This document shows, one piece after another, positions 36,964 through 46,548 of a DNA stretch of 64,000 bases. Source of the DNA: Cognatiyoonia sediminum (GTDB taxonomy: Bacteria > Pseudomonadota > Alphaproteobacteria > Rhodobacterales > Rhodobacteraceae); contig NZ_FQXB01000002.1 of NCBI RefSeq assembly GCF_900129845.1, forward strand, positions 362,890-426,889. Direction: 5' to 3'. A program made the position numbers and the translations under genes. The stretch's first letter is position 1. The number at the start of each line of letters is the position of its first letter. The notes beneath the pieces were generated by a model. The model worked only from the letters and a program-made list of their open reading frames with translations, had not been told where the DNA came from and searched no databases.

Positions 36964-37138
36964 CGTTTGCGAGAGCGAAATTCGCAACGGTAGGTTCGCG
37001 CCCGATCCCAAGGGCGGCTTGAAACTTGCTCCGAATTCACTGCAAAGAGCCAAAGGTTCAAACCCTTGCTTGTCTCGCTATTTCGCGCCCGCCCTGGGGG
37101 GGTGGGGTCGGGCGCGAACCGGATCGCAGGCGATCCGG
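36962..37138. repeat. Inverted-repeat cluster between sterol desaturase and methyltransferase genes
   Basis: Two 17-nt arms, ggttcgcgcccgatccc (36993-37009) and ggggtcgggcgcgaacc (37104-37120), are complementary except for one wobble pair. A tight hairpin ccggatcg-cagg-cgatccgg follows at 37119-37138. Related gcgtttgcg / gcgaaacgc pieces flank it. The region lies between two convergent genes; it could be a transcription barrier or a REP/MITE-like remnant. Confidence 0.55.
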
Positions 37139-37175
37139 AGGCGAAACGCAATGGACTGAGCTTAGGCTCCCCAGC

Positions 37176-37799
37176 CTAGCGTTTCCGAAAGGACAGAAGC
37201 GCTGCAAGATCGTCGCGATGATCCTCATCCGCGCGGTCGTCGTAAATCCGGAAATCGCGCAGCTTAACATCAGTGATCTTGTCCGACAGATCATCAATTG
37301 CTTGAGCAAAGCCGAGGTTCTCGTAGTGCTGTCTATTCACTGAAAGGGCAAAGACTGCTCCGGTCTCTGCAATGTCCAACAACGGCACCAAACCCTCCGG
37401 ACCAACATGGCCGTGGGTAAACGTGCCTGCGCTGACCACACCTTGATACCTGTTCGGCGTATCAATCGGTTGCGTGACATCCGCGACAATCAAATCGCGA
37501 TATACCCCTTTGGACCGCGCGACATCCAGCATCCCAGCCGATAGATCGACGGCATCAATCGGCCCGATCTGAGCCCTTGCGAGGAATTCGGCCACCAATC
37601 CGGTGCCCGCGCCCACATCCAACACCGGCCCCTTTCCGCCTAGTCCGATGAAACCCAGCGCCACCTCACGCGGCGATTGATAGCCCTGCGCTTGGCCAAA
37701 GCCTGTGTCATAGCTCTGCGCCCATTCCTCATAGAGCGCTTCAACTTGCGCATTTGAGGTCAGCGCATAGGCCGATTTCAGATCTGGTTCGTCGCTCAT
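37176..37799 (-). CDS. Class I SAM-dependent methyltransferase
   Basis: 207 aa. SAM motif VLDVGAGTGLVAEFLARA near residue 58, acidic loop AVDLSAGMLDVAR, then post-motif GVVSAGTFTHGHVG. The N-terminal YEEWAQSYDTGFG is typical of UbiE/Coq5-like small-molecule methyltransferases. Not in an operon. Substrate unknown. Confidence 0.82.
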   Translation of the reverse strand: MSDEPDLKSAYALTSNAQVEALYEEWAQSYDTGFGQAQGYQSPREVALGFIGLGGKGPVLDVGAGTGLVAEFLARAQIGPIDAVDLSAGMLDVARSKGVYRDLIVADVTQPIDTPNRYQGVVSAGTFTHGHVGPEGLVPLLDIAETGAVFALSVNRQHYENLGFAQAIDDLSDKITDVKLRDFRIYDDRADEDHRDDLAALLSFRKR

Positions 37800-37856
37800 A
37801 GCGAAAATGGTACCACAGACTTGCGACTTCGCAATCTCTGCGGCACGAAGGGCTCC

Positions 37857-38717
37857 ATGGATAAGACACTGCTTTCATTCGGCCACGGCTATTCCGCCGC
37901 AGCCCTCGCCCGCATTCTCGAACCACAGGTGTGGCGGATCATTGGCACCTCACGCTCTGAGGACAAGCTCTCGACATTTATGGAGGCCGGTGTCGAACCG
38001 CGCCTTTGGCCCGGTGCAGATATGACGCCTGCACTGAACGCGGCGACGCATCTATTGATCTCTCCCGCACCGACAGAAGCGGGTGATCCCGTGCTGGCAC
38101 AATTGCGCGACGAAATCACCAAACGCGCCGATCAGTTCGAGTGGGTCGGCTATTTGTCGACCACGGGCGTATATGGCGATCATTATGGCGGTTGGGTTGA
38201 TGAAAACAGCCCGCTGACGCCAGCCACGAAACGCGGACAACTTCGCGTCATGGCCGAAGGGGAATGGGGTGCGATCCCGAACCTGCCGCTGCATATCTTC
38301 CGCCTTGCTGGTATCTACGGTCCGGGACGTGGCCCGTTTTCCAAGGTGCGCAACGGCACGGCCCGTCGGATCATCAAGGAAGGCCAAATCTTCAGCCGCA
38401 TCCATGTCGAGGACATTGCGCAGGTCCTCGCCGCTTCAATCACGCAGCCCAATCCGGGCGCGGCCTATAACCTGTGCGACGACGATCCCGCCCCACCGCA
38501 AGACGTCATCGGATACGCGGCAGAACTGCTCGGGGTACCCATCCCAGAAGCCGTGAACTTCGAAGACGCAGATCTCTCGCCCATGGCACGCAGCTTCTAC
38601 GCCGAAAGCAAGAAAGTGCGGAACGATAAGATCAAGAACGAGCTAGGCGTTACCTTGAAATACCCTGACTATCGCACTGGCCTTAGGGCGCTACTGGCGC
38701 AGGAGACCTCCGCCTGA
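37857..38717 (+). CDS. NAD-dependent epimerase/dehydratase-like SDR protein
   Basis: 286 aa from ATG 37857 (MDKTLLSFGHGYSAA), preceded by gaagg; an upstream in-frame ATG at 37821 adds unrelated residues. Atypical nucleotide loop SFGHGYSAAAL, then YLSTTGVYGDHYGG with the SDR Tyr near residue 107, FRLAGIYGPGRGP and a C-terminal CDDDPAPPQ. Similar to bacterial YeeZ-type extended SDRs. The 3' end overlaps by 35 bp the convergent membrane protein gene. Confidence 0.8.
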   Translation: MDKTLLSFGHGYSAAALARILEPQVWRIIGTSRSEDKLSTFMEAGVEPRLWPGADMTPALNAATHLLISPAPTEAGDPVLAQLRDEITKRADQFEWVGYLSTTGVYGDHYGGWVDENSPLTPATKRGQLRVMAEGEWGAIPNLPLHIFRLAGIYGPGRGPFSKVRNGTARRIIKEGQIFSRIHVEDIAQVLAASITQPNPGAAYNLCDDDPAPPQDVIGYAAELLGVPIPEAVNFEDADLSPMARSFYAESKKVRNDKIKNELGVTLKYPDYRTGLRALLAQETSA

Positions 38718-39339
38718 CCAACCAAGCGATGCCTGCAAAGATCATCAGTAACACCAATGCAATCACCATGTTGGCCCCATAAAAGATCAATCTGTCCGAC
38801 AATTCCATGTTGTTCAGGAACGGATAGGGAATGCCAGATGTCACGGACCCTTCTGGTTTGTCGTTGTTCCAACTGACCAAGGTTTCGCCCCACGTCAGAT
38901 AAAGCGTAATCACGCCTGCCAACCAAGCAATCGCCGCTGGAATTTTGCGGAATGATTTGTGGATAAAGATGGCATCGATCCACTGCAACAATGGCCCCAA
39001 ACCGTGAAGATAAAGCTCAAGGTAGAACTCCCCCAACTCACCATCTCGGGTCACGGACATCGGGTCCGCGAGGAACAAGCGCCAATAGAGAAACACAACC
39101 ATCGCATTGATCACCGAGGTCATGGCGACAAAGCCATCCCACCGTTTCTCGCTGCGTCCTTCCATCAAAGCCATCATGCGGCTGGCCGCAAAGAAGGACA
39201 GGAACAAGGCCCAAATCGTCAGATACCGAAACGGGCCGCCGAATTCACTGAAGTCCGACAGAAACAGCGTTCGGATGCAAAAGAACCCCGCCAAAAGGAA
39301 CACGATCCAACGGTAGATTAGAACTGGTTTTGATGTCAT
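38683..39339 (-). CDS. Six-helix membrane protein, possibly FAR-17a/AIG1-like
   Basis: 218 aa from ATG 39339, which has gggagag upstream; the longer ORF start at 39390 lacks a site. About six transmembrane helices. FRYLTIWALFLSFF with Thr41 and LYLHGLGPLLQWID with His112 resemble the Thr/His pair of AIG1/ADTRP lipid hydrolases, and Pr6Pr membrane proteins; this is a weak, motif-level resemblance. No functional neighbours. Confidence 0.45.
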   Translation of the reverse strand: MTSKPVLIYRWIVFLLAGFFCIRTLFLSDFSEFGGPFRYLTIWALFLSFFAASRMMALMEGRSEKRWDGFVAMTSVINAMVVFLYWRLFLADPMSVTRDGELGEFYLELYLHGLGPLLQWIDAIFIHKSFRKIPAAIAWLAGVITLYLTWGETLVSWNNDKPEGSVTSGIPYPFLNNMELSDRLIFYGANMVIALVLLMIFAGIAWLVRRRSPAPVAP

Positions 39340-39460
39340 GCGTCTCTCCCTTCGCAGACCTTCTGCGATGGCGTGATCCCGCACCAGCATAACCTAACGT
39401 CAGATCAACGCTTGCGTTGTAGGCTAGGTCTTCGCATATGGAAGACAAGCAACCATAGGG

Positions 39461-40240
39461 ATGAGGCAGACCGTGCGCGCACAAGTAGCAGAGTTCATGG
39501 ACAGCGCATTGGCGCGCAACACGATCATCGGCGTCATTGTCTTCAACGCGATCATTTTGGGGTTGGAAACCTCTCCGGCGGTGATGGCGCGGTTCGGGGG
39601 CATCCTGACGATTGTCGATCAAATCTGCCTTTGGATTTTCGTTGTGGAAATCCTTTTGAAACTCTACGCACACCGACTCGCATTCTTCAAAAACGGCTGG
39701 AACATCTTTGACTTTATCATCGTGGGTATCGCTCTGGTGCCCGCAAGCGAAGGCTTCTCCGTCCTCCGTGCCTTGCGCATCTTGCGCGTGATGCGCGTGA
39801 TGTCCGCCGCCCCATCGCTACGCCGCGTGGTCGAAGGGTTCATCACCGCGCTGCCCGGTATGGGCTCGGTCTTTCTGTTGATGGCGATCATCTTTTACAT
39901 TGGTGCTGTGATTGCCACGAAACTCTTCGGCCCCGACTTCCCACAATGGTTCGGAGACTTGGGTCAGTCGGCTTATTCTCTGTTCCAGATTATGACGCTG
40001 GAAAGCTGGTCCATGGGCATCGTGCGCCCTGTGATGGAGGTTCACCCCTACGCTTGGGCCTTCTTCGTCCCCTTCATCATGGTCACGACCTTCGCGGTGG
40101 TGAACCTACTCGTCGGTTTGATCGTGAACTCGATGCAAGACGCTCATTCGGAAGAGGATAACGCGGCGACGGATGCGTACCGCGATGAGGTCATGGCGAA
40201 GCTGGAGGCGATTGAGAAGCGGTTGGAGGAGCGCGGCTAA
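39461..40240 (+). CDS. Bacterial voltage-gated sodium channel (NaChBac/NavAb family)
   Basis: 259 aa, one six-helix domain. Seen: S4 voltage sensor RALRILRVMR with Arg at 103, 106, 109 and 112; S5-P-S6 with the selectivity filter TLESWSM at 179-185, the same residues as in NavAb (remembered); S6 VNLLVGLIVNSMQDAH; and a C-terminal coiled coil with Glu/Arg heptads (EEDNAATDAYRDEVMAKLEAIEKRLEER, residues ~231-258, typical of tetramerisation). Forms a homotetramer in the inner membrane conducting Na+; in relatives it serves motility or pH homeostasis in salty habitats. Followed by a terminator. Confidence 0.92.
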   Translation: MRQTVRAQVAEFMDSALARNTIIGVIVFNAIILGLETSPAVMARFGGILTIVDQICLWIFVVEILLKLYAHRLAFFKNGWNIFDFIIVGIALVPASEGFSVLRALRILRVMRVMSAAPSLRRVVEGFITALPGMGSVFLLMAIIFYIGAVIATKLFGPDFPQWFGDLGQSAYSLFQIMTLESWSMGIVRPVMEVHPYAWAFFVPFIMVTTFAVVNLLVGLIVNSMQDAHSEEDNAATDAYRDEVMAKLEAIEKRLEERG

Positions 40241-40291
40241 CAGATTTTCGACGCGCAGAACGGTCTGGAATCAAGCCGAAGGCGCCGGACC

Positions 40292-40323
40292 AACACCTGC
40301 CCGTCCCGGCGGGCTGGTGTTTT
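40292..40323 (+). terminator. Rho-independent terminator after the sodium channel gene
   Basis: Stem aacacc-t-gcccg with cgggc-t-ggtgtt (one internal T/T mismatch), 6-nt loop, then TTTT. About 50 bp past the channel stop. Confidence 0.7.
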
Positions 40324-40495
40324 GGTTGCCGTCGCTGACAGAAGTTCTGTGGAACGTGCTTGGTAGCCATTAAGTGCTGTCGCTTAAAAATTGGAACACC
40401 ATCCCACGGGCAGGAGTTGGTCCTGTATGGTGCTTTGCAAGAGGCACCTTATTAAGTAATGATAACAGCCATACTTTCGAACAAAGGCCTTTGTT

Positions 40496-41110
40496 TTGAG
40501 AAGACTGTTATCATTCGCCGTAGTTGCCACTGTCGCTTCCTGCTCCGACACTTTCACTCCGCTCATGGCACCAACTGGAACAATCCCAGCCTCGAAATTG
40601 GTTACCCTGTTTAACAACACATGTCTCGCTCAGTATCCGGATGTTCAAGCAGTCAGAACGACTTTTGAACGAGCTGGGCTGAAGGACATTACTTACGAGG
40701 AACAAGATCCAGCCCTCGGAAATTGGATCTATTCAGATGACGACGGAGAACTAAGTGCCACTATCGGAACAACCGTAGTTCATTGGAGCGGGCTCGGTGG
40801 TGGTGGTGTCGAATATGATTCGAGATGCGAAGTTAGTGGAATCCTCATTAATCCTGAGTCAATTGATCTTGCGTTAGAAGACCTTGGCACTTCGCTGGAA
40901 CTAGACACGACACGAAATTTTAGCTTCGATAACCAAAATCGTCGTGGCGGGATTCTGGAACATGATGGAGCTCGTTATCGAATACACTTTGGCCAGCCAA
41001 TTAAAGTTAAGAGAGCTCAAAATGGCGAAATTCCTTTAGAATGCAATGGAGTAGATCGTTGTCGAGTTTGGGATCGGGCACGTTTGACTATTCGCCCAAC
41101 CGACCAGTAA
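40496..41110 (+). CDS. AT-richer exported/lipoprotein-like protein of unknown function
   Basis: 204 aa. N-terminus MRRLLSFAVVATVASCSDTF reads as a lipoprotein signal with VASC lipobox, so the mature protein would be lipid-anchored at Cys16. The rest shows internal Cys residues and Gly/Asp-rich loops with no recognised domain. Base composition is clearly more AT-rich than the flanking genes, and the start is TTG or an unseen alternative (TTG at 40496). Suggests recent acquisition. Role unknown. Confidence 0.5.
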   Translation: MRRLLSFAVVATVASCSDTFTPLMAPTGTIPASKLVTLFNNTCLAQYPDVQAVRTTFERAGLKDITYEEQDPALGNWIYSDDDGELSATIGTTVVHWSGLGGGGVEYDSRCEVSGILINPESIDLALEDLGTSLELDTTRNFSFDNQNRRGGILEHDGARYRIHFGQPIKVKRAQNGEIPLECNGVDRCRVWDRARLTIRPTDQ

Positions 41111-41140
41111 AGCGACGATGTATGTCGTCGAGCTTGCTTC

Positions 41141-43051
41141 CTAAGCCCGCTTCCCCAGCACATCCACGCCCAATACCTCAAGCACCTTCGCTTCGATGTC
41201 CTCAGCGTTCAGCCCCGCCACCGCGTACATATCGCGCGGGCTGGCTTGGTCGATGAACGTATCCGGCAGCACCATCGACCGGAATTTCAACCCGTGATCA
41301 AACACGCCTTCATCGCTCAGCAACTGCGCGACATGGCTGCCAAACCCACCGACGGCACCCTCTTCCACAGTGATCAACGCCTCATGATCCGCCGCCAACC
41401 GAAGGATCAAATCGCGGTCCAAGGGTTTTGCAAACCGCGCATCGGCCACCGTCGGGGTCACACCTTTCGCTGCCAAAGACTCACACGCTGCTTCAACCTC
41501 TTGCAGCCGTGTCCCGAACGATAGGATCGCCACACCGGACCCCTCTCGGATCATCCGGCCTCTGCCGATTTCCAATGGCTCCGCGTCCTCAGGAATATCC
41601 TCGCCGACACCTTCGCCACGTGGGAAACGGAACGCGCTCGGCCCGTCTTCATAGGCCGCCGCCGTCGCAACCATGCGCACCAGTTCCGCCTCATCGGCTG
41701 CGGCCATCATCACCATGCCGGGCAGGTTGGTCATAAAGCACACATCAAACGCACCCGCATGTGTCGACCCATCGGCCCCCACCAGCCCAGCGCGGTCGAT
41801 GGCAAAGCGCACGGGCAATCGCTGGATCGCCACATCATGCACCACCTGATCGTAGCCGCGTTGCAGGAACGTCGAATAGAGCGCGCAAAACGGTTTCATC
41901 CCACCCGCCGCCAAAGCCGCCGCAAACGTCACCGCGTGCTGTTCTGCAATACCAACGTCAAAACAACGAGAGGCATAGCGTTCCATAAATTTGTTCAGCC
42001 CCGTGCCATCCGGCATTGCAGCCGTAACGGCACAAATCTTGCTGTCCTCCGCCGCCATCTTCACCAGCGTGTCGGCGAAGACGGACGTATAAGATGGCGC
42101 ATTGGACGGTGCTTTCTTCTGCTCGCCGGTCACAACGTCGAACTTTCCAACGCCATGCCCACGATCCCGCGCAGCCTCTGCCGGCGCATAGCCCTTGCCC
42201 TTCTTCGTGATCGCGTGGATCAAGATCGGCCCCGTCGCGCGTTGTTTGACAGTACGCAGCACCGCCAACAGCTGATCCATATCGTGCCCGTCAATCGGCC
42301 CAAGATAGCTAAAGCCCAACTGCTCAAACAACGTCCCGCCAACGGTCATATGCTTGACCATATCCTTGGCCCGCTTCGCCCCTTCACGGAACGGTTCTGG
42401 CAAAAGCGACACCGCCCCTTTCGCCGCCGCCTTCAATTCCTGAAACGGCTCACCCGCGTAAAGCTGCGACAGATAAGACGACATCGCGCCCACCGGCGGT
42501 GCAATCGACATTTCATTGTCATTCAGGATCACGATCAGGCGCTTTTTCAGATGCCCCGCATTGTTCATCGCCTCATAGGCCATGCCCGCGCTCAATGCCC
42601 CGTCGCCAATGACGGCAATCGCATCGCCACCTTCGCCGCCCAAATCGCGGGCAACCGAAAAACCCAAAGCCGCCGAAATCGAGGTCGATGAATGCGCCGC
42701 CCCAAACGGATCGTACTCAGACTCAGACCGCTTGGTGAACCCACTCAACCCATCCTTCTGCCGCAAGGTCCGAATGCGATCTCGCCGACCTGTCAGGATC
42801 TTATGCGGGTAACACTGATGCGACACGTCCCAAATGATCTTATCCTTGGGCGTATCAAAAACCGCATGCAAAGCGACGGTCATCTCAACCACGCCAAGCC
42901 CGGCGCCCAAATGCCCGCCGGTGACAGACACCGCCGAGATCGTCTCCGCCCGCACCTCATCCGCCAACTGCGACAGCTGCGCAACTGACAACACCTTCAA
43001 ATCAGACGGTGCCGCGATGGTATCCAGCAAGGGTGTGATCGGTCGGTCCAT
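41141..43051 (-). CDS. dxs: 1-Deoxy-D-xylulose-5-phosphate synthase (second copy)
   Basis: 636 aa, full length, same enzyme as the cluster copy. Seen: [13 protein letters not shown] near residue 45, TPP motif [18 protein letters not shown] near 150, [18 protein letters not shown]. Starts 11 bp after ispA in the HDAC-xseB-ispA-dxs operon, the arrangement found for the housekeeping dxs in many proteobacteria. So this is probably the constitutive copy and the puf-linked one the phototrophy copy. Confidence 0.96.
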   Translation of the reverse strand: MDRPITPLLDTIAAPSDLKVLSVAQLSQLADEVRAETISAVSVTGGHLGAGLGVVEMTVALHAVFDTPKDKIIWDVSHQCYPHKILTGRRDRIRTLRQKDGLSGFTKRSESEYDPFGAAHSSTSISAALGFSVARDLGGEGGDAIAVIGDGALSAGMAYEAMNNAGHLKKRLIVILNDNEMSIAPPVGAMSSYLSQLYAGEPFQELKAAAKGAVSLLPEPFREGAKRAKDMVKHMTVGGTLFEQLGFSYLGPIDGHDMDQLLAVLRTVKQRATGPILIHAITKKGKGYAPAEAARDRGHGVGKFDVVTGEQKKAPSNAPSYTSVFADTLVKMAAEDSKICAVTAAMPDGTGLNKFMERYASRCFDVGIAEQHAVTFAAALAAGGMKPFCALYSTFLQRGYDQVVHDVAIQRLPVRFAIDRAGLVGADGSTHAGAFDVCFMTNLPGMVMMAAADEAELVRMVATAAAYEDGPSAFRFPRGEGVGEDIPEDAEPLEIGRGRMIREGSGVAILSFGTRLQEVEAACESLAAKGVTPTVADARFAKPLDRDLILRLAADHEALITVEEGAVGGFGSHVAQLLSDEGVFDHGLKFRSMVLPDTFIDQASPRDMYAVAGLNAEDIEAKVLEVLGVDVLGKRA

Positions 43052-43062
43052 AGGCCTGCCTT

Positions 43063-43932
43063 TTACTTTGAGCGGCTCACAACAAATTGGGCCGCTTCGC
43101 GCAGAGTTTGCGCATCATTCCCATAGGGACTTAGTGCCTCACAGGCCTCATCCACAAGTGCCTGAGCGCGACGTTTGGCCTCATCCAGCCCCAAAAGCGA
43201 AACAAATGTCGCCTTTCCGGCTGCCTCATCCTTCTGCGTCGCCTTGCCGACCTCGGCAGCGTCGCCTTCGACGTCGAGAATGTCATCGGCGATTTGGAAG
43301 GCCAGACCCAAAGCATCGCCATAAGTCTTCATACTCTTTTCATCAGCTTCCGCTAAAATCGGTCCCGCAATGCATGACCATGTCAAAAGAGCACCCGTCT
43401 TCGCGTTTTGGAGCGATGTGATCTCATCAAGTGTCAACCGTCCGCCACTCATCTCAGCGGCTATATCTGCGGCTTGTCCGCCAACCATTCCTCTTGCACC
43501 AGCAGCAAAGGAGAATGTTGCAATTAGTCGACGCAAAACTTGAACCGAACCGCCAGTCTCAGAAACAAACTTAAACGCATCTGCTTGCAAAGCATCGCCC
43601 GCCAAAACTGCAGTTGCCTGATCCCATTTTACGTGCACGGTGGGTTGTCCCCTGCGAAGATCATCATCGTCCATGCAAGGCAAATCATCATGGACCAACG
43701 AGTATGCGTGCAAACACTCTACGCCTAGAGCAGCTCTTAGTGAGCGACCTTCAGAAACGCCATGCAATCTAGATGACTCCATAACCAGAAAGCCACGCAA
43801 CCCCTTACCCCCAGCAACCGAATATCGCATTGCCGCAGTCAATTGTTCACTCAGCGGTGAGTAAAGCAGCGTTTCCATTTCGTGTTGAACCAAGAAATTT
43901 GAGCGCGCCAAAGCGTCCTGAAAATCACTCAT
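43063..43932 (-). CDS. ispA: Farnesyl diphosphate synthase-type prenyltransferase IspA
   Basis: 289 aa from ATG 43932 ([12 protein letters not shown]), overlapping xseB by 8 bp; the longer upstream reading would lie inside xseB. Asp-rich motifs [16 protein letters not shown] near residues 86-101 and DDILD near 216. Makes FPP/GPP for quinones and bactoprenol. Sequence between the motifs distinguishes it from crtE. Confidence 0.92.
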   Translation of the reverse strand: MSDFQDALARSNFLVQHEMETLLYSPLSEQLTAAMRYSVAGGKGLRGFLVMESSRLHGVSEGRSLRAALGVECLHAYSLVHDDLPCMDDDDLRRGQPTVHVKWDQATAVLAGDALQADAFKFVSETGGSVQVLRRLIATFSFAAGARGMVGGQAADIAAEMSGGRLTLDEITSLQNAKTGALLTWSCIAGPILAEADEKSMKTYGDALGLAFQIADDILDVEGDAAEVGKATQKDEAAGKATFVSLLGLDEAKRRAQALVDEACEALSPYGNDAQTLREAAQFVVSRSK

Positions 43933-44164
43933 CCAACGGCGCAGTCCCAACCGGCTGCCCTGACCCATCCAAAGTGATCTTCGCAACCTTCTCTTCCGCT
44001 TCCTTCAGCTTCGCCTCACAACGCGCCTTTAACGCCGCCCCACGTTCGTACAACGCGATCGAGTCGTCCAACGCCACATCGCCGCGCTCCAACTGACCGA
44101 CAACGCTCTCCAACTCGCGCATCGCGTCCTCGAAACTCAGCTCATCCACATTCACGTCGCTCAT
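43925..44164 (-). CDS. xseB: Exodeoxyribonuclease VII small subunit
   Basis: 79 aa, helical. Seen: [34 protein letters not shown] (starts at residue 9), the classical XseB pattern of two amphipathic helices. Degrades single-stranded DNA with XseA, which is not in the window. Overlaps HDAC stop by 4 bp (ATGA) and ispA by 8 bp; xseB-ispA-dxs is a widely conserved order. Confidence 0.93.
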   Translation of the reverse strand: MSDVNVDELSFEDAMRELESVVGQLERGDVALDDSIALYERGAALKARCEAKLKEAEEKVAKITLDGSGQPVGTAPLDE

Positions 44165-45087
44165 TTGCTGCGCTCCTTCAATACGCTGACATGGGCAAGG
44201 GCCGAAGCGCCCAAGGCCTCCAGATCATAACCACCTTCAAGCGCAGATACCACACGCCCCTGACAATGCTCATCAGCCAGATCGCAAAGCTTCTCTGTGA
44301 TCCACTTGAAATCATCCTCAACCAGATTGAGCCCTGCCAAAGGATCCGCCCGATGCGCATCAAACCCGGCTGAGATCATCAGCAACTCTGGCGCAAACGC
44401 ATCAACCCGCGGCAGCACATCCCGCTCCATCGCAGCCCGAAACTCAACCGAGCCACAGCCCCCCGGCAAGGGAACATTCAAAATCGTATCATGCGGTCCG
44501 GTCTCATGCGTGGCCCCGGTCCCCGGCCACAACGGCGACTGATGCGACGAACAAAACAAAATGCGCGCATCATCCTCCACCAAGGCCTGCGTGCCATTCC
44601 CATGATGCACATCAAAATCGACAATCGCGAGGCGCTTCAGCCCATGATGATCCAGCGCATGTTTCGCCCCAATCGCCACATTGCCAAAGAAACAAAACCC
44701 CATCGGCGTCTCTTGCTCTGCATGGTGTCCAGGGGGGCGCATTGCGACAAAGGCATTGCCCGCCTCGCCCGACAAAACCGCATCAACCGCGCGAACAGCC
44801 CCGCCAGCGGCACGATAGGCCGCCGCCAATGATCCTGCCGACATATGCGTATCCGCATCCAAAGACCGCCACCCCTCCGAAGGGGTAGCTTCCTTAATCG
44901 CCGCCACATGATCCACCGTATGGACCCGCAACAAATCATCATCCGCCGCCATTGGCGCCTTAGCAGTCTCTAACTCAAGCGGAGCCAAAGACCCCAAAAC
45001 AGCATCCAGCCGCGCCACCTGCTCAGGATGGCCCGGCGGCGTCACATGGTCATAACAATCAGGGTGGGTAATCAGAAGTGTGCTCAT
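44161..45087 (-). CDS. Histone deacetylase-family (AcuC/APAH-like) hydrolase
   Basis: 308 aa from ATG 45087 ([11 protein letters not shown]); the longer ORF start at 45189 adds an unrelated hydrophobic stretch. Zinc amidohydrolase fold: [22 protein letters not shown] near residue 130, [11 protein letters not shown] near 165 with Asp/His zinc ligands, [12 protein letters not shown] near 255. Bacterial members deacetylate polyamines, acetoin-pathway or protein lysines. First gene of the xseB-ispA-dxs operon. Confidence 0.9.
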   Translation of the reverse strand: MSTLLITHPDCYDHVTPPGHPEQVARLDAVLGSLAPLELETAKAPMAADDDLLRVHTVDHVAAIKEATPSEGWRSLDADTHMSAGSLAAAYRAAGGAVRAVDAVLSGEAGNAFVAMRPPGHHAEQETPMGFCFFGNVAIGAKHALDHHGLKRLAIVDFDVHHGNGTQALVEDDARILFCSSHQSPLWPGTGATHETGPHDTILNVPLPGGCGSVEFRAAMERDVLPRVDAFAPELLMISAGFDAHRADPLAGLNLVEDDFKWITEKLCDLADEHCQGRVVSALEGGYDLEALGASALAHVSVLKERSK

Positions 45088-45200
45088 AGCCCCAAAAAGC
45101 CCGATTGAGGCCAGAAACACAATGACTCTTTTGAGCGAAAATACCTCCGCCGGAGGCAAAAAAATATCGTGCGTGGCCGGCAAGGCCACGCTCCGCTGCC

Positions 45201-45902
45201 CTAGTCGGGGGCGAGCATGTATCCCGCGCCACGCACCGTCTGCAAATACCGTGGCTGTTTCGGATCAGCCTCAATCTTCCGGCGCAAACGGGTGATCTGA
45301 ACATCTACCGCTCGTTCCTGCGTCTGACCCCCGGACCGGCTCAGTTCTTCCACCAAACGCGCGCGTGTCATCGCCTCACCCGGAGCGGAAGAAAAGATCC
45401 GCATCAACTGGCTCTCAGTTGCGGTCAACCGCACAAGGCTTTCACCCTGCCACATCTCGCCGCGCGCAATGTCATAGCGAATATCACCAAGGTTCAACAC
45501 TGTAGGAGCCACAGTCGTCGGTTCTGCCGCCGGAACCCGCCGCAAAATCGCATTGATCCTCAGCAGCAACTCCTTCGGCTCAAACGGCTTGGCAAGGTAG
45601 TCATCCGCCCCGGACTCCAACCCATTGATCCGATCATCCGTCTCGCCCTTAGCAGTTAGCAACAGGATTGGCGTCTCAATCTTACTGCGCAGATCGCGGC
45701 ACAAAGACATCCCATCCTCACCAGGCATCATCACGTCCAAGACGATCAGATCGAACTCCAACCCGCTCAAGATCCGCCGCGCATGGGCCGCATCCCGCGC
45801 ACTGCTCACCAAGAACCCATTGCGCACAAGGAACTTTTGCAAAAGCCCACGAATGCGCTCGTCATCATCAACAATCAACAGATGTGCGTCTTCAGAGTTC
45901 AT
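45201..45902 (-). CDS. petR: OmpR-family response regulator, PetR-like
   Basis: 233 aa. Receiver domain with phosphoacceptor Asp in DLIVLDVMMPGEDG (near residue 56) and a C-terminal winged helix ending in TRLRRKIEADPKQPRYLQTVRGAGYML. Overlaps the upstream MarR-type gene by 4 bp. The pair matches Rhodobacter capsulatus petP-petR, where PetR is required for photosynthetic and respiratory growth and lies near the cytochrome bc1 genes; bc1 genes are not in this window. No sensor kinase is adjacent. Confidence 0.85.
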   Translation of the reverse strand: MNSEDAHLLIVDDDERIRGLLQKFLVRNGFLVSSARDAAHARRILSGLEFDLIVLDVMMPGEDGMSLCRDLRSKIETPILLLTAKGETDDRINGLESGADDYLAKPFEPKELLLRINAILRRVPAAEPTTVAPTVLNLGDIRYDIARGEMWQGESLVRLTATESQLMRIFSSAPGEAMTRARLVEELSRSGGQTQERAVDVQITRLRRKIEADPKQPRYLQTVRGAGYMLAPD

Positions 45903-46411
45903 TCTGTTCCTTCCTTCAACGTCGCATAATTCCGACGCATATCCTCATCCATCATGGCCTCCAGCACGGTCCGAAATCCCGCAACGGCCTCGGGCCCGGC
46001 CGATCGAAACGCCGCCCGCATCCGCGCCCTCTGCGCATCTGACAACGTCCGTTCCAGCGTTTCACCCGCCTCGGTCAGATGCAAATGTCGCTCACGACGG
46101 TCCTTCTGTCCAACAGTATTCGATACCAAACCGTCTTCGATCAAGGTGCGCAACACACGATTGAGCGATTGTTTGGTCACGCCGAGGATCGCCAAGAGGT
46201 TATTCACCGTCGTCCCAGGACTGCGATGAATAAAGTGGATCGCCCTGTGATGTGCCCGCCCATAGCCCTTTTCGGCCAGAATGCGGTCAGGGTCAGCGGT
46301 AAAGCCACGATAGGCGAAAAACATCGCCTCAATCCCGACACGCAACTGCTCGTCGGTCAGAAACAGCAGGCTTTGGCCCGTCTGCGACTGATTGGGTTGA
46401 CCCATCGTCAT
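45899..46411 (-). CDS. petP: MarR-family regulator, PetP-like
   Basis: 170 aa. Winged helix with HHRAIHFIHRSPGTTVNNLLAILGVTKQSLNRVLRTLIEDGLV (starts near residue 54), wing KDRRERHLHLTEAG. Overlaps petR by 4 bp so the two are cotranscribed. A MarR gene fused by overlap to an orphan OmpR regulator is the petPR signature. Signal unknown. Confidence 0.8.
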   Translation of the reverse strand: MTMGQPNQSQTGQSLLFLTDEQLRVGIEAMFFAYRGFTADPDRILAEKGYGRAHHRAIHFIHRSPGTTVNNLLAILGVTKQSLNRVLRTLIEDGLVSNTVGQKDRRERHLHLTEAGETLERTLSDAQRARMRAAFRSAGPEAVAGFRTVLEAMMDEDMRRNYATLKEGTE

Positions 46412-46548
46412 GCCTCCCTGGTCTTTGAAACAGAATATGTCAGTGTTGTTGACATTCCAAGATCAAATGAGTAATGATTCTCACGTTTTGCGAAATTTTA
46501 TGTCCGATACGGACCCAATATCGCAACAATTGCAAAAGGAGAGGCCCG

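Noticed and set aside
36962..37138. CRISPR array
   Set aside because: Only two unequal inverted arms and no direct repeats of constant length.
41759..42691. 310-codon open frame opposite the second dxs
   Set aside because: Antisense shadow of dxs; composition dominated by Arg/His.
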